A stretch of 18,536 nt of DNA from Niastella sp. GTDB lineage: Bacteria; Bacteroidota; Bacteroidia; Chitinophagales; Chitinophagaceae. The notes below the pieces were generated by a model. It was not told the DNA's origin and made no database searches. It saw only the letters and a list, made by a program, of their open reading frames with translations. Positions 1-7,337 of this stretch are shown piece after piece. The translations under genes were made by a program, and so were the position numbers. Every line of letters begins with the position of its first letter. Position 1 is the first letter of the stretch. Location of the stretch: NCBI GenBank assembly GCA_021154515.1, contig JAJKIL010000085.1, forward strand, positions 1-18,536, in the 5' to 3' direction.

Positions 1-2
1 TC

Positions 3-251
3 TCATTCCTTACGGGTTTAAAGATAGTAGGGCTGGATGATGTGGGTGTCATTCATAAGATCACCAATCTGATTTCGGGCGAAATGAAGATCAATATCAA
101 CGCCATGACCATTGAGGCCCGGGAAGGTTTGTTCCACGGGAATATCAGGGTGTATGTGCATGATAAAGAAGAACTGGATGATTTGGTAAACAGCCTGAAG
201 AAACTGCCTGGTATTGAAACAGTTGACAGATACGATACGGAACAACAATAA
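3..251 (+). CDS. RelA/SpoT (p)ppGpp synthetase/hydrolase, C-terminal fragment
   Basis: This is the 3' end of a gene that begins before the window; the frame is open from base 3 to the TAA at 249-251, giving 82 residues. The stretch GLDDVGVIHKITNLIS, then MKININAMTIEAREGLFHGNI, then a closing segment like LVNSLKKLPGIETVDR, has the layout of the C-terminal ACT domain of long RelA/SpoT proteins (alternating strands and helices, with a glycine-rich first turn). Proteins of this family make and break the alarmone (p)ppGpp during starvation; the ACT domain senses ribosome or amino-acid state. The catalytic domains lie outside the window, so bifunctional Rel cannot be told from a specialised synthetase. 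A GTG at 42 is internal and not a real start. Confidence 0.85.
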   Translation, partial: SFLTGLKIVGLDDVGVIHKITNLISGEMKININAMTIEAREGLFHGNIRVYVHDKEELDDLVNSLKKLPGIETVDRYDTEQQ

Positions 252-276
252 AAGACATATCTGATTGGAAGATGTA

Positions 277-334
277 GAGATTTTGTGATTTTTCAATCCC
301 GGAACCATTAATTTTTAAAAAATCTCAAAATCGC
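277..334. repeat. Imperfect inverted repeat in the rel-purA gap
   Basis: Arms at 277-293 and 318-334 are reverse complements with two mismatches over 17 bp, separated by 24 bp. Both are built from A/T-rich words (GATTTT, CAAAATC). It could act as a weak terminator after the RelA/SpoT gene, but has no clear trailing T tract on the + strand. It may simply be one of the word-repeat tracts found in other gaps of this window. Confidence 0.4.
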
Positions 335-364
335 AAAAACTCAAAATGTCTTGGTGTTTTAACC

Positions 365-372
365 TATTTTTG
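365..372 (+). promoter_or_regulatory. Candidate -7 box for purA
   Basis: TATTTTTG fits the Bacteroidota -7 consensus TAnnTTTG and lies 35 bp before the purA ATG. No TTG is found 19-21 bp upstream, so the match is only half a promoter. Confidence 0.4.
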
Positions 373-407
373 CCCCCGTTTGCTACAAATTATTCAAATA
401 TTTAATA

Positions 408-1673
408 ATGGTTGATGTTTTATTAGGTCTTCAATGGGGCGATGAAGGCAAAGGCAAGATCGTGGACTATTTTGCGCCCAATTATGATGTTATTGCCCGC
501 TTTCAGGGAGGTCCCAATGCAGGCCATACGTTATATGTAAACGAAAAAAAAGTTGTTCTCCATCAAATTCCTTCCGGTATTTTTCATGAGAATACAGTTA
601 ACCTGATTGGTAACGGGGTTGTATTAGACCCGGTTACTTTAAAAAGGGAGTGCGAAACTGTGAAAGCGTTTGGCATTGACTACCGGAAAAATTTATTTAT
701 TTCAGAAAGAACGCATTTGATATTGCCAACGCACCGTGCATTGGATAAAGCGTCTGAATTATCAAAAGGAAATGATAAGATCGGTTCTACCCTGAAAGGG
801 ATCGGACCTGCTTACATGGACAAAACCGGACGTAACGGTTTGCGCGTAGGCGATCTGTTAGATAAAAGTTTCACCACTCAATATATTCGTCTTCGCCTGA
901 AGCACCAGAAGATGCTCGACAGCCTCAATTTCCATGAGGATATTACGGCCTGGGAAGAGGAGTTCTTCGAAGCGCTTGAATTTATGAAAGAATTCAAGAT
1001 CGTTAATGGCGAATACTTCATCAATGAGAAGATCAGCCAGGGCAAAAAAGTTTTAGCCGAAGGTGCACAAGGAAGTATGCTCGATGTTGATTTTGGAACA
1101 TTTCCTTTTGTAACTTCATCAAACACTATTTCAGCCGGCGTATGTACCGGTTTAGGTGTAGCGCCCCAAAAAATAAAGGATGTAATAGGCGTAACGAAAG
1201 CTTATTGTACACGCGTGGGCAGCGGGCCTTTCCCAACCGAATTGCATGATGAAACCGGAGAAGAACTGCGCCGTATTGGTAACGAATTTGGCGCAACTAC
1301 GGGTCGCCCCAGACGTTGTGGCTGGATTGACCTGGTAGCACTGAATTTTGCCTGCATGATAAACGGGGTAACAAAACTGGTTATGACAAAAGCAGACGTG
1401 CTGGATGCTTTTGATGAGTTAAAAGTATGTACCTCTTACATGGTTAATGGTAAGAGTTCTAAGGAGATCCCTTTCCAAATGACACGCGTGTCAATTTCCC
1501 CTGAACTGAAAAGCTTTAAGGGCTGGAAGACAGCAACTGACAAATTTAGAACGTCAGGTGAACTGCCAGGCACCATGAAAGAATATGTATCATTTATTAA
1601 TTCATATTTAGGGGTGAATATTAATTATATTTCCAATGGTCCGGGACGTGAACAATTGATAGAAATTCAGTAG
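408..1673 (+). CDS. purA: Adenylosuccinate synthase
   Basis: PurA joins IMP and aspartate using GTP, the first committed step from IMP to AMP, in the cytoplasm. The 421 residues match the usual family length. Residues 7-17 read GLQWGDEGKGK, the GTP/IMP loop with the catalytic Asp at 12; GGPNAGHT at 34-41 carries the catalytic His at 40. Further family signatures are STLKGIGPAYMDK, EGAQGSMLDVDFGTFPFVTSSN, TGRPRRCGW and the guanine-recognising TKADVLD near residue 328. The ATG at 408 places the glycine loop at the normal distance from the N-terminus. A -7-like box sits 35 bp upstream; no Shine-Dalgarno sequence is visible, as is common in this phylum. It follows the RelA/SpoT gene by 156 bp; (p)ppGpp inhibits PurA in several bacteria, but their adjacency here may be coincidental. 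Confidence 0.97.
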   Translation: MVDVLLGLQWGDEGKGKIVDYFAPNYDVIARFQGGPNAGHTLYVNEKKVVLHQIPSGIFHENTVNLIGNGVVLDPVTLKRECETVKAFGIDYRKNLFISERTHLILPTHRALDKASELSKGNDKIGSTLKGIGPAYMDKTGRNGLRVGDLLDKSFTTQYIRLRLKHQKMLDSLNFHEDITAWEEEFFEALEFMKEFKIVNGEYFINEKISQGKKVLAEGAQGSMLDVDFGTFPFVTSSNTISAGVCTGLGVAPQKIKDVIGVTKAYCTRVGSGPFPTELHDETGEELRRIGNEFGATTGRPRRCGWIDLVALNFACMINGVTKLVMTKADVLDAFDELKVCTSYMVNGKSSKEIPFQMTRVSISPELKSFKGWKTATDKFRTSGELPGTMKEYVSFINSYLGVNINYISNGPGREQLIEIQ

Positions 1674-1719
1674 TTTTCACTTCGGATTTTTTGAGACAAA
1701 AAATATTCTAAAAAAATTG

Positions 1720-1737
1720 GCGAATTAAAAAATTCGC
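1720..1737. repeat. Perfect 7-bp hairpin between purA and the acidic-protein gene
   Basis: GCGAATT at 1720-1726 and AATTCGC at 1731-1737 form a stem with an AAAA loop. It is A/T-rich and is not followed by a T run, so it is at best a weak terminator for purA. Confidence 0.4.
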
Positions 1738-1767
1738 TGAAATTTTACACCACAATCTTACCAGACA

Positions 1768-2238
1768 ATGGCAGCAAAATCTGACAAGGAAAAAAAGACC
1801 GGCGGAGACTCTGCACCAAAGTCTTCTAAAGAAACTCCGAAAAAAGCCTCATCAAAACCTAAGAAAGAAGAAGATGAGGATGATGAAGACTTGGAAGATG
1901 AAGAGTTAGACACGCCGAAGGCCGCTAAGAAAGGCGGTAAAGCTTCTTCTAAGAAATCTGATGAAGAGGGTGACGAAGAGGACGATGATGTGGATCTTGA
2001 TGAGGAAGTGGATGATTGGGACAAACCCGAAGAAGACGAAGACTGGGATCCCGACTTCGAAGAATTTGATTTACCCAAATCAAAAGGAAAGAAAGCCAGC
2101 AGTGGCACTGGAAGCGGCAGCAGCGCAGGTAAAAAAGGCAAAGGGGGTGACGACGATGACCTGGGCGTTGATGACGAGTTCAAAGATCTTGACCTCTTCA
2201 ACGACCGCGGCTTCGACGACGACGAGGAGGACTTTTAG
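1768..2238 (+). CDS. Highly acidic, lysine-rich, intrinsically disordered protein
   Basis: The 156-residue product is almost wholly low-complexity: a Lys/Ser/Thr-rich N-terminus (residues 1-35), Asp/Glu blocks (about 36-50, 66-97), a Lys/Gly/Ser linker (about 104-127) and an acidic tail ending DDDEEDF. There is no signal peptide, membrane segment or recognisable fold. I know of no function. The alternating basic and acidic blocks resemble nucleic-acid-associated or chaperone-like disordered tails, such as that of the RNA polymerase delta subunit, but this is analogy only. The ATG at 1768 opens the frame, 94 bp after purA. Its stop codon overlaps the start of pabB by one base, suggesting translational coupling. 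The Ser-rich reading on the opposite strand is a composition artefact. Confidence 0.75.
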   Translation: MAAKSDKEKKTGGDSAPKSSKETPKKASSKPKKEEDEDDEDLEDEELDTPKAAKKGGKASSKKSDEEGDEEDDDVDLDEEVDDWDKPEEDEDWDPDFEEFDLPKSKGKKASSGTGSGSSAGKKGKGGDDDDLGVDDEFKDLDLFNDRGFDDDEEDF

Positions 2239-3563
2239 TGGTTACTTCTTTTACTGCTCACCCTGTTTCTACAGTGCGCAGACAATTTATATCATTTCCC
2301 GTCGCTGATTTTCAGCGAACCAAATTACAAATGTTGAGCTGGGTTAACCAGTTCAACATTTGTTGTTTTCTCGACAACCAGCATTACCATTTACCGCATC
2401 ATAGTTTTGAATGTATGGCTGCGGCAGGGGCGGTACAAACCCTTGCAACCGCGGCTGGTACTGCATTTGAACAATTGAAGCAATTGTATGAACAACACGG
2501 GGACTGGTTGTTTGGTCATTTTAGTTATGACCTGAAAAATGAAACGGAAGGCCTGGCGAGTAACAATGCCGACCACATCGGTTTCCCCGACCTGTGTTTT
2601 TTTATTCCTGAAGTAATACTGCAATTAAGCGAACGTGAATTGCTGATAGGCACGTTTGGCAACCGGCACGAAACTGTTTTTCATGAAATATGTGCGGTTG
2701 AGCCAGCCCGTGAACCCGCTCAGCCGCTTGCGACGCCCATCAATAGCCGTATATCCAAAGCGGATTACATTACCACTATTCAGCAATTGCAGCAGCATAT
2801 TCTGCGGGGCGATTGTTATGAGATCAATTTCTGCCAGGAGTTTTTTGCCGAAAAAGTGACCATCGATCCGTTGCAGGTATATAATTCCCTGAGCAATACC
2901 TCGCCCAATCCCTTTGCGGCGTATTATAAAACCGGGCAGCAATATTTATTATGCGCCAGCCCCGAACGTTACCTGAAAAAAGAAGGGGATCGCATTTATT
3001 CCCAACCCATAAAAGGCACGTCAAAACGCAACCTCAACGATGCGGGTGATGATGTAAGAAATAAAGAACAGTTGTACAACAGCCCCAAAGACCGTTCAGA
3101 GAATGTGATGATCGTTGACCTGGTGCGTAACGATCTGTCGAAGATCTGTGAGGAAGCCACCGTGCAGGTGGATGAGTTGTTTGGCATCTACAGTTTCCCA
3201 CAGGTACATCAAATGATCTCTACCGTTAGCGGACTGTTGCGTAGCGACATTCATTTTATAGATGCGATAAAGGCTACCTTCCCCATGGGTTCCATGACGG
3301 GCGCGCCTAAAAAGCGGGTAATGGAACTGATTGAGCAATACGAACAAACCCGGCGCGGCATCTTCTCCGGCGCCGTAGGGTATATTACCCCCGAAGGTGA
3401 TTTTGATTTCAATGTGGTCATCAGGAGTATTATGTATAATGCGGCTGATAAATATCTTTCCTTTCAGGCAGGTTCTGCCATTACCTTTTACAGCGATCCT
3501 GAAAAAGAATATGAAGAATGTTTATTAAAGGCGGCTGCTATTAAGAAAGTGTTAGGCTCTTAA
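2238..3563 (+). CDS. pabB: Aminodeoxychorismate synthase component I
   Basis: PabB converts chorismate with an amino group supplied by a glutaminase partner (PabA) into aminodeoxychorismate, the precursor of p-aminobenzoate for folate. The 441-residue protein has a variable N-terminal half and the chorismate-binding domain at about 170-440. Visible signatures are PIKGTSKR near 255, SPKDRSENVMIVDLVRND near 282-299, GSMTGAPK near 350-357 and RRGIFSGAVGYI. The lysine in PIKGT, where anthranilate synthase has alanine (PIAGT), favours PabB over TrpE. Translation probably begins at GTG 2238, sharing its G with the TAG of the preceding gene; GAGGAGGA at 2224-2231 is a good ribosome-binding sequence 6 bp before it. 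No ATG lies close by in this frame. The glutaminase partner is not in the window. Confidence 0.92.
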   Translation: MVTSFTAHPVSTVRRQFISFPVADFQRTKLQMLSWVNQFNICCFLDNQHYHLPHHSFECMAAAGAVQTLATAAGTAFEQLKQLYEQHGDWLFGHFSYDLKNETEGLASNNADHIGFPDLCFFIPEVILQLSERELLIGTFGNRHETVFHEICAVEPAREPAQPLATPINSRISKADYITTIQQLQQHILRGDCYEINFCQEFFAEKVTIDPLQVYNSLSNTSPNPFAAYYKTGQQYLLCASPERYLKKEGDRIYSQPIKGTSKRNLNDAGDDVRNKEQLYNSPKDRSENVMIVDLVRNDLSKICEEATVQVDELFGIYSFPQVHQMISTVSGLLRSDIHFIDAIKATFPMGSMTGAPKKRVMELIEQYEQTRRGIFSGAVGYITPEGDFDFNVVIRSIMYNAADKYLSFQAGSAITFYSDPEKEYEECLLKAAAIKKVLGS

Positions 3564-3601
3564 GGTGGGTCATCCGCCAGCTGGCGGATGGCTCACCTTA
3601 A
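3560..3601. repeat. 20-bp-stem hairpin covering the pabB stop codon
   Basis: Bases 3560-3579 pair with 3582-3601 with only two G-T wobbles, around a central CCAGCTGG. The stem includes the pabB TAA. It is followed by AAGAAAAAG rather than T residues, so it is not a standard intrinsic terminator for pabB; it may protect the mRNA 3' end or be a dispersed palindromic element. Confidence 0.7.
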
Positions 3602-3603
3602 AG

Positions 3604-3629
3604 AAAAAGCCACCCGGTTGGATGGCTTT
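3604..3629 (-). terminator. Terminator for the lytic transglycosylase gene
   Basis: AAAGCCA at 3606-3612 pairs with TGGCTTT at 3623-3629, extended by two C-G pairs after one mismatch. Read on the - strand the stem is followed by TTTTTCTTT, the pattern of an intrinsic terminator. It lies 56 bp past the transglycosylase stop. On the + strand only three T residues follow, so it works better leftward. Confidence 0.65.
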
Positions 3630-3644
3630 CTATAAAGTTACCAG

Positions 3645-3677
3645 AGGGTGAGTCACCCTTGGAGGGTGGCCCACCCT
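3645..3677. repeat. Two adjacent palindromes of the form GGGTGnnnCACCC
   Basis: 3645-3659 is AGGGTG-AGT-CACCCT and 3663-3677 is AGGGTGG-C-CCACCCT, three bases apart. They sit eight bases from the stop of the transglycosylase gene and resemble the ends of the hairpin at 3560-3601, so the whole gap is a palindrome cluster. Confidence 0.65.
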
Positions 3678-3684
3678 GAAAAAG

Positions 3685-4776
3685 TTATTTACCTACTGTA
3701 GCTCCGCTCAACATCATCTGCACACTCTCATTCAGAATAATATATTTATTAGCGATGAACAGGTCCATTTTATCGGCTGGCAATTTCAGCTCATAGGCAT
3801 TGTCATTGCTGCCCATAATGACGTCAAAATCGGGGTTGTACCGGTTAAAGTCGCTCTGGTCCATCATAATATTCTTTACAATGGCGGGGGAGTAGTATTT
3901 ACCAGACACCTCCATGCTTTTGGCATTTGACAGCTCGCTGGTGGAAAGTTTGCGGCTGAGCAGGTGCGTTGCGGTAACCCCTATTTGTTCGGTAACTTCT
4001 GCTTTGGTAAGCGTGGTTACGCTGCCCTGGCCTTCAAATATATAATGGGTGCCAATGAATTTCTTTACGTGCATCCGGGTTTCGGCCGGTAAATAGTATT
4101 GCAGTTTCCAGAAATTACGGCTGCCCTGGCTCTTTTTAATAGCCGCGTATACGTTGGCCGGTCCGCCGTTGTAAGCGGCAATAACCAGTAACCAGTCGCC
4201 AAATTCTCTGTATAGGTCGCGCAGGTATAAAGCGGCCGCATGCGTGCTTTTAGTATAGCTTTTACGCTCGTCAATACCACGGCCAACCTTCAGGCCCAGT
4301 AAGCGTGCGGTTTCAGGCATTAGCTGCCAGGGGCCCACAGCGCCTGCCCAGGAGGTGGCGGTTGACTTTAATTCTGATTCAATTACACAGAGGTATTTTA
4401 ATTCTGAAGGAAGGCCATATTTCTGCAATATGCCATCTATCACATTAAAATAAGGTTTGGCCCAACTCTTCATTTTACGAAGGTCATCGCCATTTTTTTC
4501 CATGTAATCCTGCACAAATTGAATAGCGCGGGGGTTTAAACGAATGCCATTGGCGGAATTGTAACCCAGCTCGAAAGCGTGCGTTAACTCATCTTCCTTG
4601 GGATCAGTAGAGTCATTGGCAATTTTTCCGGGGAATTCGAACTGTTGCGAAAGCACAACTTTGTTCAGCTTTTCATTACCATTAAAAGGTGTAATTGCTA
4701 TCCCGTTATCATTACTGTATGCCATGCACAACCATCCCAGGCCTAAACAACCCGAAATAAAAAGTTTTCGTTTCAT
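3685..4776 (-). CDS. Lytic transglycosylase, SLT domain, MltD-like
   Basis: This enzyme family cleaves the MurNAc-GlcNAc bond of peptidoglycan, leaving 1,6-anhydro ends. The 363-residue protein begins with a signal peptide (MKRKLFISG, then a hydrophobic run to about residue 20). The SLT catalytic domain spans about 105-250: GLPSELKYLCVIESELK contains the catalytic Glu at 133, followed by AGAVGPWQLMPETA (144-157) and AAYNGGP (200-206), the three classic motifs. The C-terminal third shows no LysM repeat, unlike MltD of Enterobacteria; it may hold another wall-binding or anchoring domain. The signal peptide has a Cys at 17 but no convincing lipobox, so periplasmic location is likelier than lipoprotein. 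It lies 151 bp downstream of gatA on the same strand with no -7 box in the gap, so it may be read through from gatA. Confidence 0.92.
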   Translation of the reverse strand: MKRKLFISGCLGLGWLCMAYSNDNGIAITPFNGNEKLNKVVLSQQFEFPGKIANDSTDPKEDELTHAFELGYNSANGIRLNPRAIQFVQDYMEKNGDDLRKMKSWAKPYFNVIDGILQKYGLPSELKYLCVIESELKSTATSWAGAVGPWQLMPETARLLGLKVGRGIDERKSYTKSTHAAALYLRDLYREFGDWLLVIAAYNGGPANVYAAIKKSQGSRNFWKLQYYLPAETRMHVKKFIGTHYIFEGQGSVTTLTKAEVTEQIGVTATHLLSRKLSTSELSNAKSMEVSGKYYSPAIVKNIMMDQSDFNRYNPDFDVIMGSNDNAYELKLPADKMDLFIANKYIILNESVQMMLSGATVGK

Positions 4777-4927
4777 TTTCGTTAGTTAAAAACTAAAAAA
4801 TGATCGACCCGGCGGTATGGATTGAGATATGTTCTACACAGGATGAACGGATGAGAGTTTTCTTAGGATTCTTTGGAGTAACAGAACAGATTTAGCGCCG
4901 GGGGTCGAAGGGGTTTAGGCTTTTCAT

Positions 4928-6373
4928 TTAGCCGGCATGTCTGAACTGTTGCATCCACTGTTGGGATAGCTGGAGCAAATATAACTCGGAAAATTGGTTC
5001 GTCATAATCTGCAACCCATAAGGCATGCCATTACTGTGCCAAAAGAGCGGGATAGAGATGGTGGGAATACCGGTGAGGTTCGAAAATACTGTAAAAATGT
5101 CAGCCAGGTACATGGAAATGGGGTCTTCCGTCTTTTCGCCAATGGTAAAGGCGGTAGACGGGGCGGTAGGCAGAAGGATCGCATCGAACTGGCTGAAGAT
5201 CAGGTTGATCTTTTTAACCAACAGTTTGCGTACCTGCTGTGCTTTCGTAAAATACGCATCGTAATAACCCGCGCTTAACACGAAGGTTCCCAGCATGATA
5301 CGTCGTTTTACCTCCCAGCCAAAACCTTCTGACCGGGTGGCACAATAAAATTCTGTTAAAGAGATATTTTTTTCAACATTGCGGTGTCCATACTTCACTC
5401 CATCGTACCTGGAGAGGTTGGAGGAGGCTTCCGCAGTGGTTAAAATATAATAGGCGGGAACAATGAAATCGAGGTATTCGAAGTCAACAGGCTCTACGGT
5501 ATGGCCGTCGGCCTGCAGCTTTTTAGTGAACTCCAGAATGGAATCACGGATCTCTTTATCAAGGGCCGGGCTTTCCAGAGCTTCCTTGAAATAAGCGATC
5601 CTGAGCGGTTTGGAAGGCAAGGGGGTAAGATCGCTGTACGCATCCACCGGTTGCTGCGCGCCCGTGCTATCGAAATCATCGGGGCCTGCAATTACTTCCA
5701 GCACTTGTGCTACATCCGGAACATTGTTGGCGAAAATGCCTATCTGATCGAAAGAAGAGGCGTAGGCTATAAGCCCGTGACGGGAAATGCGGCCGTAGGT
5801 AGGTTTAAGTCCTACCACGCCACAGAAATCTGCTGGTTGGCGAACGGAGCCGCCGGTATCGCTTCCCAGGCTTACCATACACTGGCTGGCCTGAACAGCT
5901 ACGGCAGAACCGCCTGAAGAACCACCGGGCACCCTGGTTTCGTCCAGGGCGTTGAGCACCTTACCGTACGATGAGTTTTCATTGGTTGAACCCATGGCAA
6001 ACTCATCGCAGTTGGTGGACCCTATTATAATGGCTTCTTCGGCCAGTAATCTTTCAACAGCAGTGGCATTAAAAACGGGCTTGAACCCTTCAAGGATCTT
6101 TGACGCGGCGGTAAGCGGGTGATCTTTATAGGCAATTACATCTTTCAGTGCTATTACCACACCGTGTAATTTACCTGTGGGCTTACCGGCTTTGCGGCTG
6201 GCATCCAGTTCAGCCGCCCGTTTCAGTGCTTCCTCTGCATAAATATACACATACGCATTCAGGTGCCTGCGGGCTTCAATTTGCTGCAGGTAGTGTTGAA
6301 CCGCCTCTACACACGTTGCCGTGCCAGAAAGCAGGTCCTGGTGATATTGCGTTATTGAGTGATACTTAAACAA
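4928..6373 (-). CDS. gatA: Glutamyl-tRNA(Gln)/aspartyl-tRNA(Asn) amidotransferase subunit A
   Basis: GatA is the glutaminase subunit of GatCAB, which converts Glu-tRNA(Gln) (or Asp-tRNA(Asn)) to the amidated form. The 481-residue protein has the amidase-signature fold with the Lys-Ser-Ser triad at K77 (in GVVIALKDVI), S152 (PGGSSGGSA) and S176 (SDTGGSVRQP); the spacings of 75 and 24 residues equal those in characterised GatA proteins. Other marks are GSTNCDEFAMGSTNENS and GLKPTYGRISRHG. The start appears to be TTG (bases 6371-6373): an in-frame stop lies three codons upstream and no ATG occurs before the catalytic region. The N-terminus from this TTG fits the family. It follows tatA by 59 bp. 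gatB and gatC are not in the window. Confidence 0.95.
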   Translation of the reverse strand: MFKYHSITQYHQDLLSGTATCVEAVQHYLQQIEARRHLNAYVYIYAEEALKRAAELDASRKAGKPTGKLHGVVIALKDVIAYKDHPLTAASKILEGFKPVFNATAVERLLAEEAIIIGSTNCDEFAMGSTNENSSYGKVLNALDETRVPGGSSGGSAVAVQASQCMVSLGSDTGGSVRQPADFCGVVGLKPTYGRISRHGLIAYASSFDQIGIFANNVPDVAQVLEVIAGPDDFDSTGAQQPVDAYSDLTPLPSKPLRIAYFKEALESPALDKEIRDSILEFTKKLQADGHTVEPVDFEYLDFIVPAYYILTTAEASSNLSRYDGVKYGHRNVEKNISLTEFYCATRSEGFGWEVKRRIMLGTFVLSAGYYDAYFTKAQQVRKLLVKKINLIFSQFDAILLPTAPSTAFTIGEKTEDPISMYLADIFTVFSNLTGIPTISIPLFWHSNGMPYGLQIMTNQFSELYLLQLSQQWMQQFRHAG

Positions 6374-6432
6374 AGGTTGTTACCGGGTTCGATAAAACAA
6401 ATCGGTTACAGAATAAATTATGTGAGTCTGGA

Positions 6433-6672
6433 CTAGTGAGCTGAAGTTGTAGAGGAGGCTTGTTTTGTGTCCTTCTCGTTAATGCCGTCTTCAATTTCTT
6501 TCTTCACATTGTTCTTAGCATCGTTAAACTCCCGGATACCACGGCCAATACCGCGCATGAACTCAGGAATTTTACGTCCACCAAACAGCACCAACACTGC
6601 CAGTACAATCAACAACCACTCGCTACCACCAGGCATTGAGATGAACAACAGGTTTACATTACTCAGTAACAT
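6433..6672 (-). CDS. tatA: Sec-independent protein translocase, TatA/E type
   Basis: TatA forms the pore of the twin-arginine system that exports folded proteins across the inner membrane. The 79-residue protein has one membrane helix (about 17-30, WLLIVLAVLVLF), the diagnostic hinge FGGRKIPE (30-37), an amphipathic helix with GIGRGIREFNDA (about 41-52), and a charged disordered tail. Its length is normal for TatA. The ATG at 6672 is kept; a second Met at residue 13 would also leave the helix intact. It is transcribed toward gatA with a 59-bp gap, so the two are probably one unit. No tatC is in the window. Confidence 0.93.
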   Translation of the reverse strand: MLLSNVNLLFISMPGGSEWLLIVLAVLVLFGGRKIPEFMRGIGRGIREFNDAKNNVKKEIEDGINEKDTKQASSTTSAH

Positions 6673-6698
6673 GATAAACTTTTTAATTAGTTAGGAAA

Positions 6699-6706
6699 CA
6701 AAATTA
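6699..6706 (-). promoter_or_regulatory. Candidate -7 box for tatA
   Basis: On the - strand this reads TAATTTTG, a full match to TAnnTTTG, 26 bp before the tatA ATG and downstream of the rplS terminator. No TTG partner was found at 19-21 bp. Confidence 0.4.
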
Positions 6707-6817
6707 CGCCCTTTTGGAAAGTAAAACGCATAAAAGTCGTGCAAATTACATGATACTAAGGGGAAAACCACCTTTTTGCTACCGGTTAACAAAGTATGAT
6801 AGCTATTAATAAAAAGA

Positions 6818-6854
6818 AAAAGCGTTCTCCCAGCTGAACCGGGAGAACGCTTTT
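6818..6854 (-). terminator. Intrinsic terminator after rplS
   Basis: AAAAGCGTTCTCCC at 6818-6831 is the exact reverse complement of GGGAGAACGCTTTT at 6841-6854, a 14-bp perfect stem with a 9-base loop. On the - strand it runs into TTTTCTTTTT, a strong terminator pattern 21 bp past the rplS stop. The A-rich left flank makes it potentially bidirectional. Confidence 0.9.
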
Positions 6855-6875
6855 AACTATTTTATGTACAAGTGG

Positions 6876-7247
6876 TTATTTAGCCACTACAGCTGTGTTC
6901 ATGCGTTTCTCTTTAATACGAGCGCTCTTACCACTGCGTTCGCGCAGATAGAAAAGCTTAGCACGGCGAACACGACCTGTTTTATTCAACTCAATAGAAT
7001 CAATATTGGGTGAAAAAATAGGGAATGTTCTTTCAACACCTATACTATCGGAGATTTTACGTACAGTAAATGTAGCAGTACCACCTTGTCCCTGGCGTTT
7101 GATAACATCGCCACGAAAGCTCTGGATACGCTCTTTACCACCTTCGATAATTTTATAGTTCACAGTTATATTGTCACCCGCTTTAAACTTCGGGAACTCT
7201 TTTTTACCTGTCAACTGCTCATGTACAAATTGAACTGCTGCATTCAT
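6876..7247 (-). CDS. rplS: 50S ribosomal protein L19
   Basis: L19 sits at the 30S-50S interface of the ribosome. The 123-residue protein shows family signatures: FKAGDNITVNYKIIEGGKERIQSFRGDVIKRQG in the N-terminal beta-barrel, GVERTFPIFSPNIDSIEL in the middle, and RRAKLFYLRERSGKSARIKE near the C-terminus. It is slightly longer than the roughly 115 residues of most L19 proteins because of a short tail (MNTAVVAK). In many bacteria rplS follows trmD; here it stands alone between rny and tatA, with its own likely promoter and a strong terminator, so it is probably monocistronic. Confidence 0.97.
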   Translation of the reverse strand: MNAAVQFVHEQLTGKKEFPKFKAGDNITVNYKIIEGGKERIQSFRGDVIKRQGQGGTATFTVRKISDSIGVERTFPIFSPNIDSIELNKTGRVRRAKLFYLRERSGKSARIKEKRMNTAVVAK

Positions 7248-7267
7248 GACGTTAAAATTTGGGGAGG

Positions 7268-7275
7268 CAAAGGTA
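7268..7275 (-). promoter_or_regulatory. Candidate -7 box for rplS
   Basis: On the - strand this reads TACCTTTG, a full match to TAnnTTTG, 20 bp before the rplS ATG. At 19 bp further upstream there is ATG instead of TTG, a one-base deviation. Confidence 0.5.
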
Positions 7276-7337
7276 ATTAAAAAATCGAATTTATCATTTT
7301 TAATTTCCTAAAACCCCCGATTTTCCTGGAATATTTC

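Noticed and set aside
1758..2201. Ser/Phe/Leu-rich 147-residue frame on the - strand
   Set aside because: It is the mirror of the Asp/Glu/Lys codons of the acidic protein (GAA/GAT read backward give Ser/Phe), has no independent features and overlaps that gene fully.
2238..3563. Anthranilate synthase component I (trpE) as the identity
   Set aside because: The active-site motif is PIKGT with Lys, as in PabB, rather than PIAGT; no trp genes are nearby.
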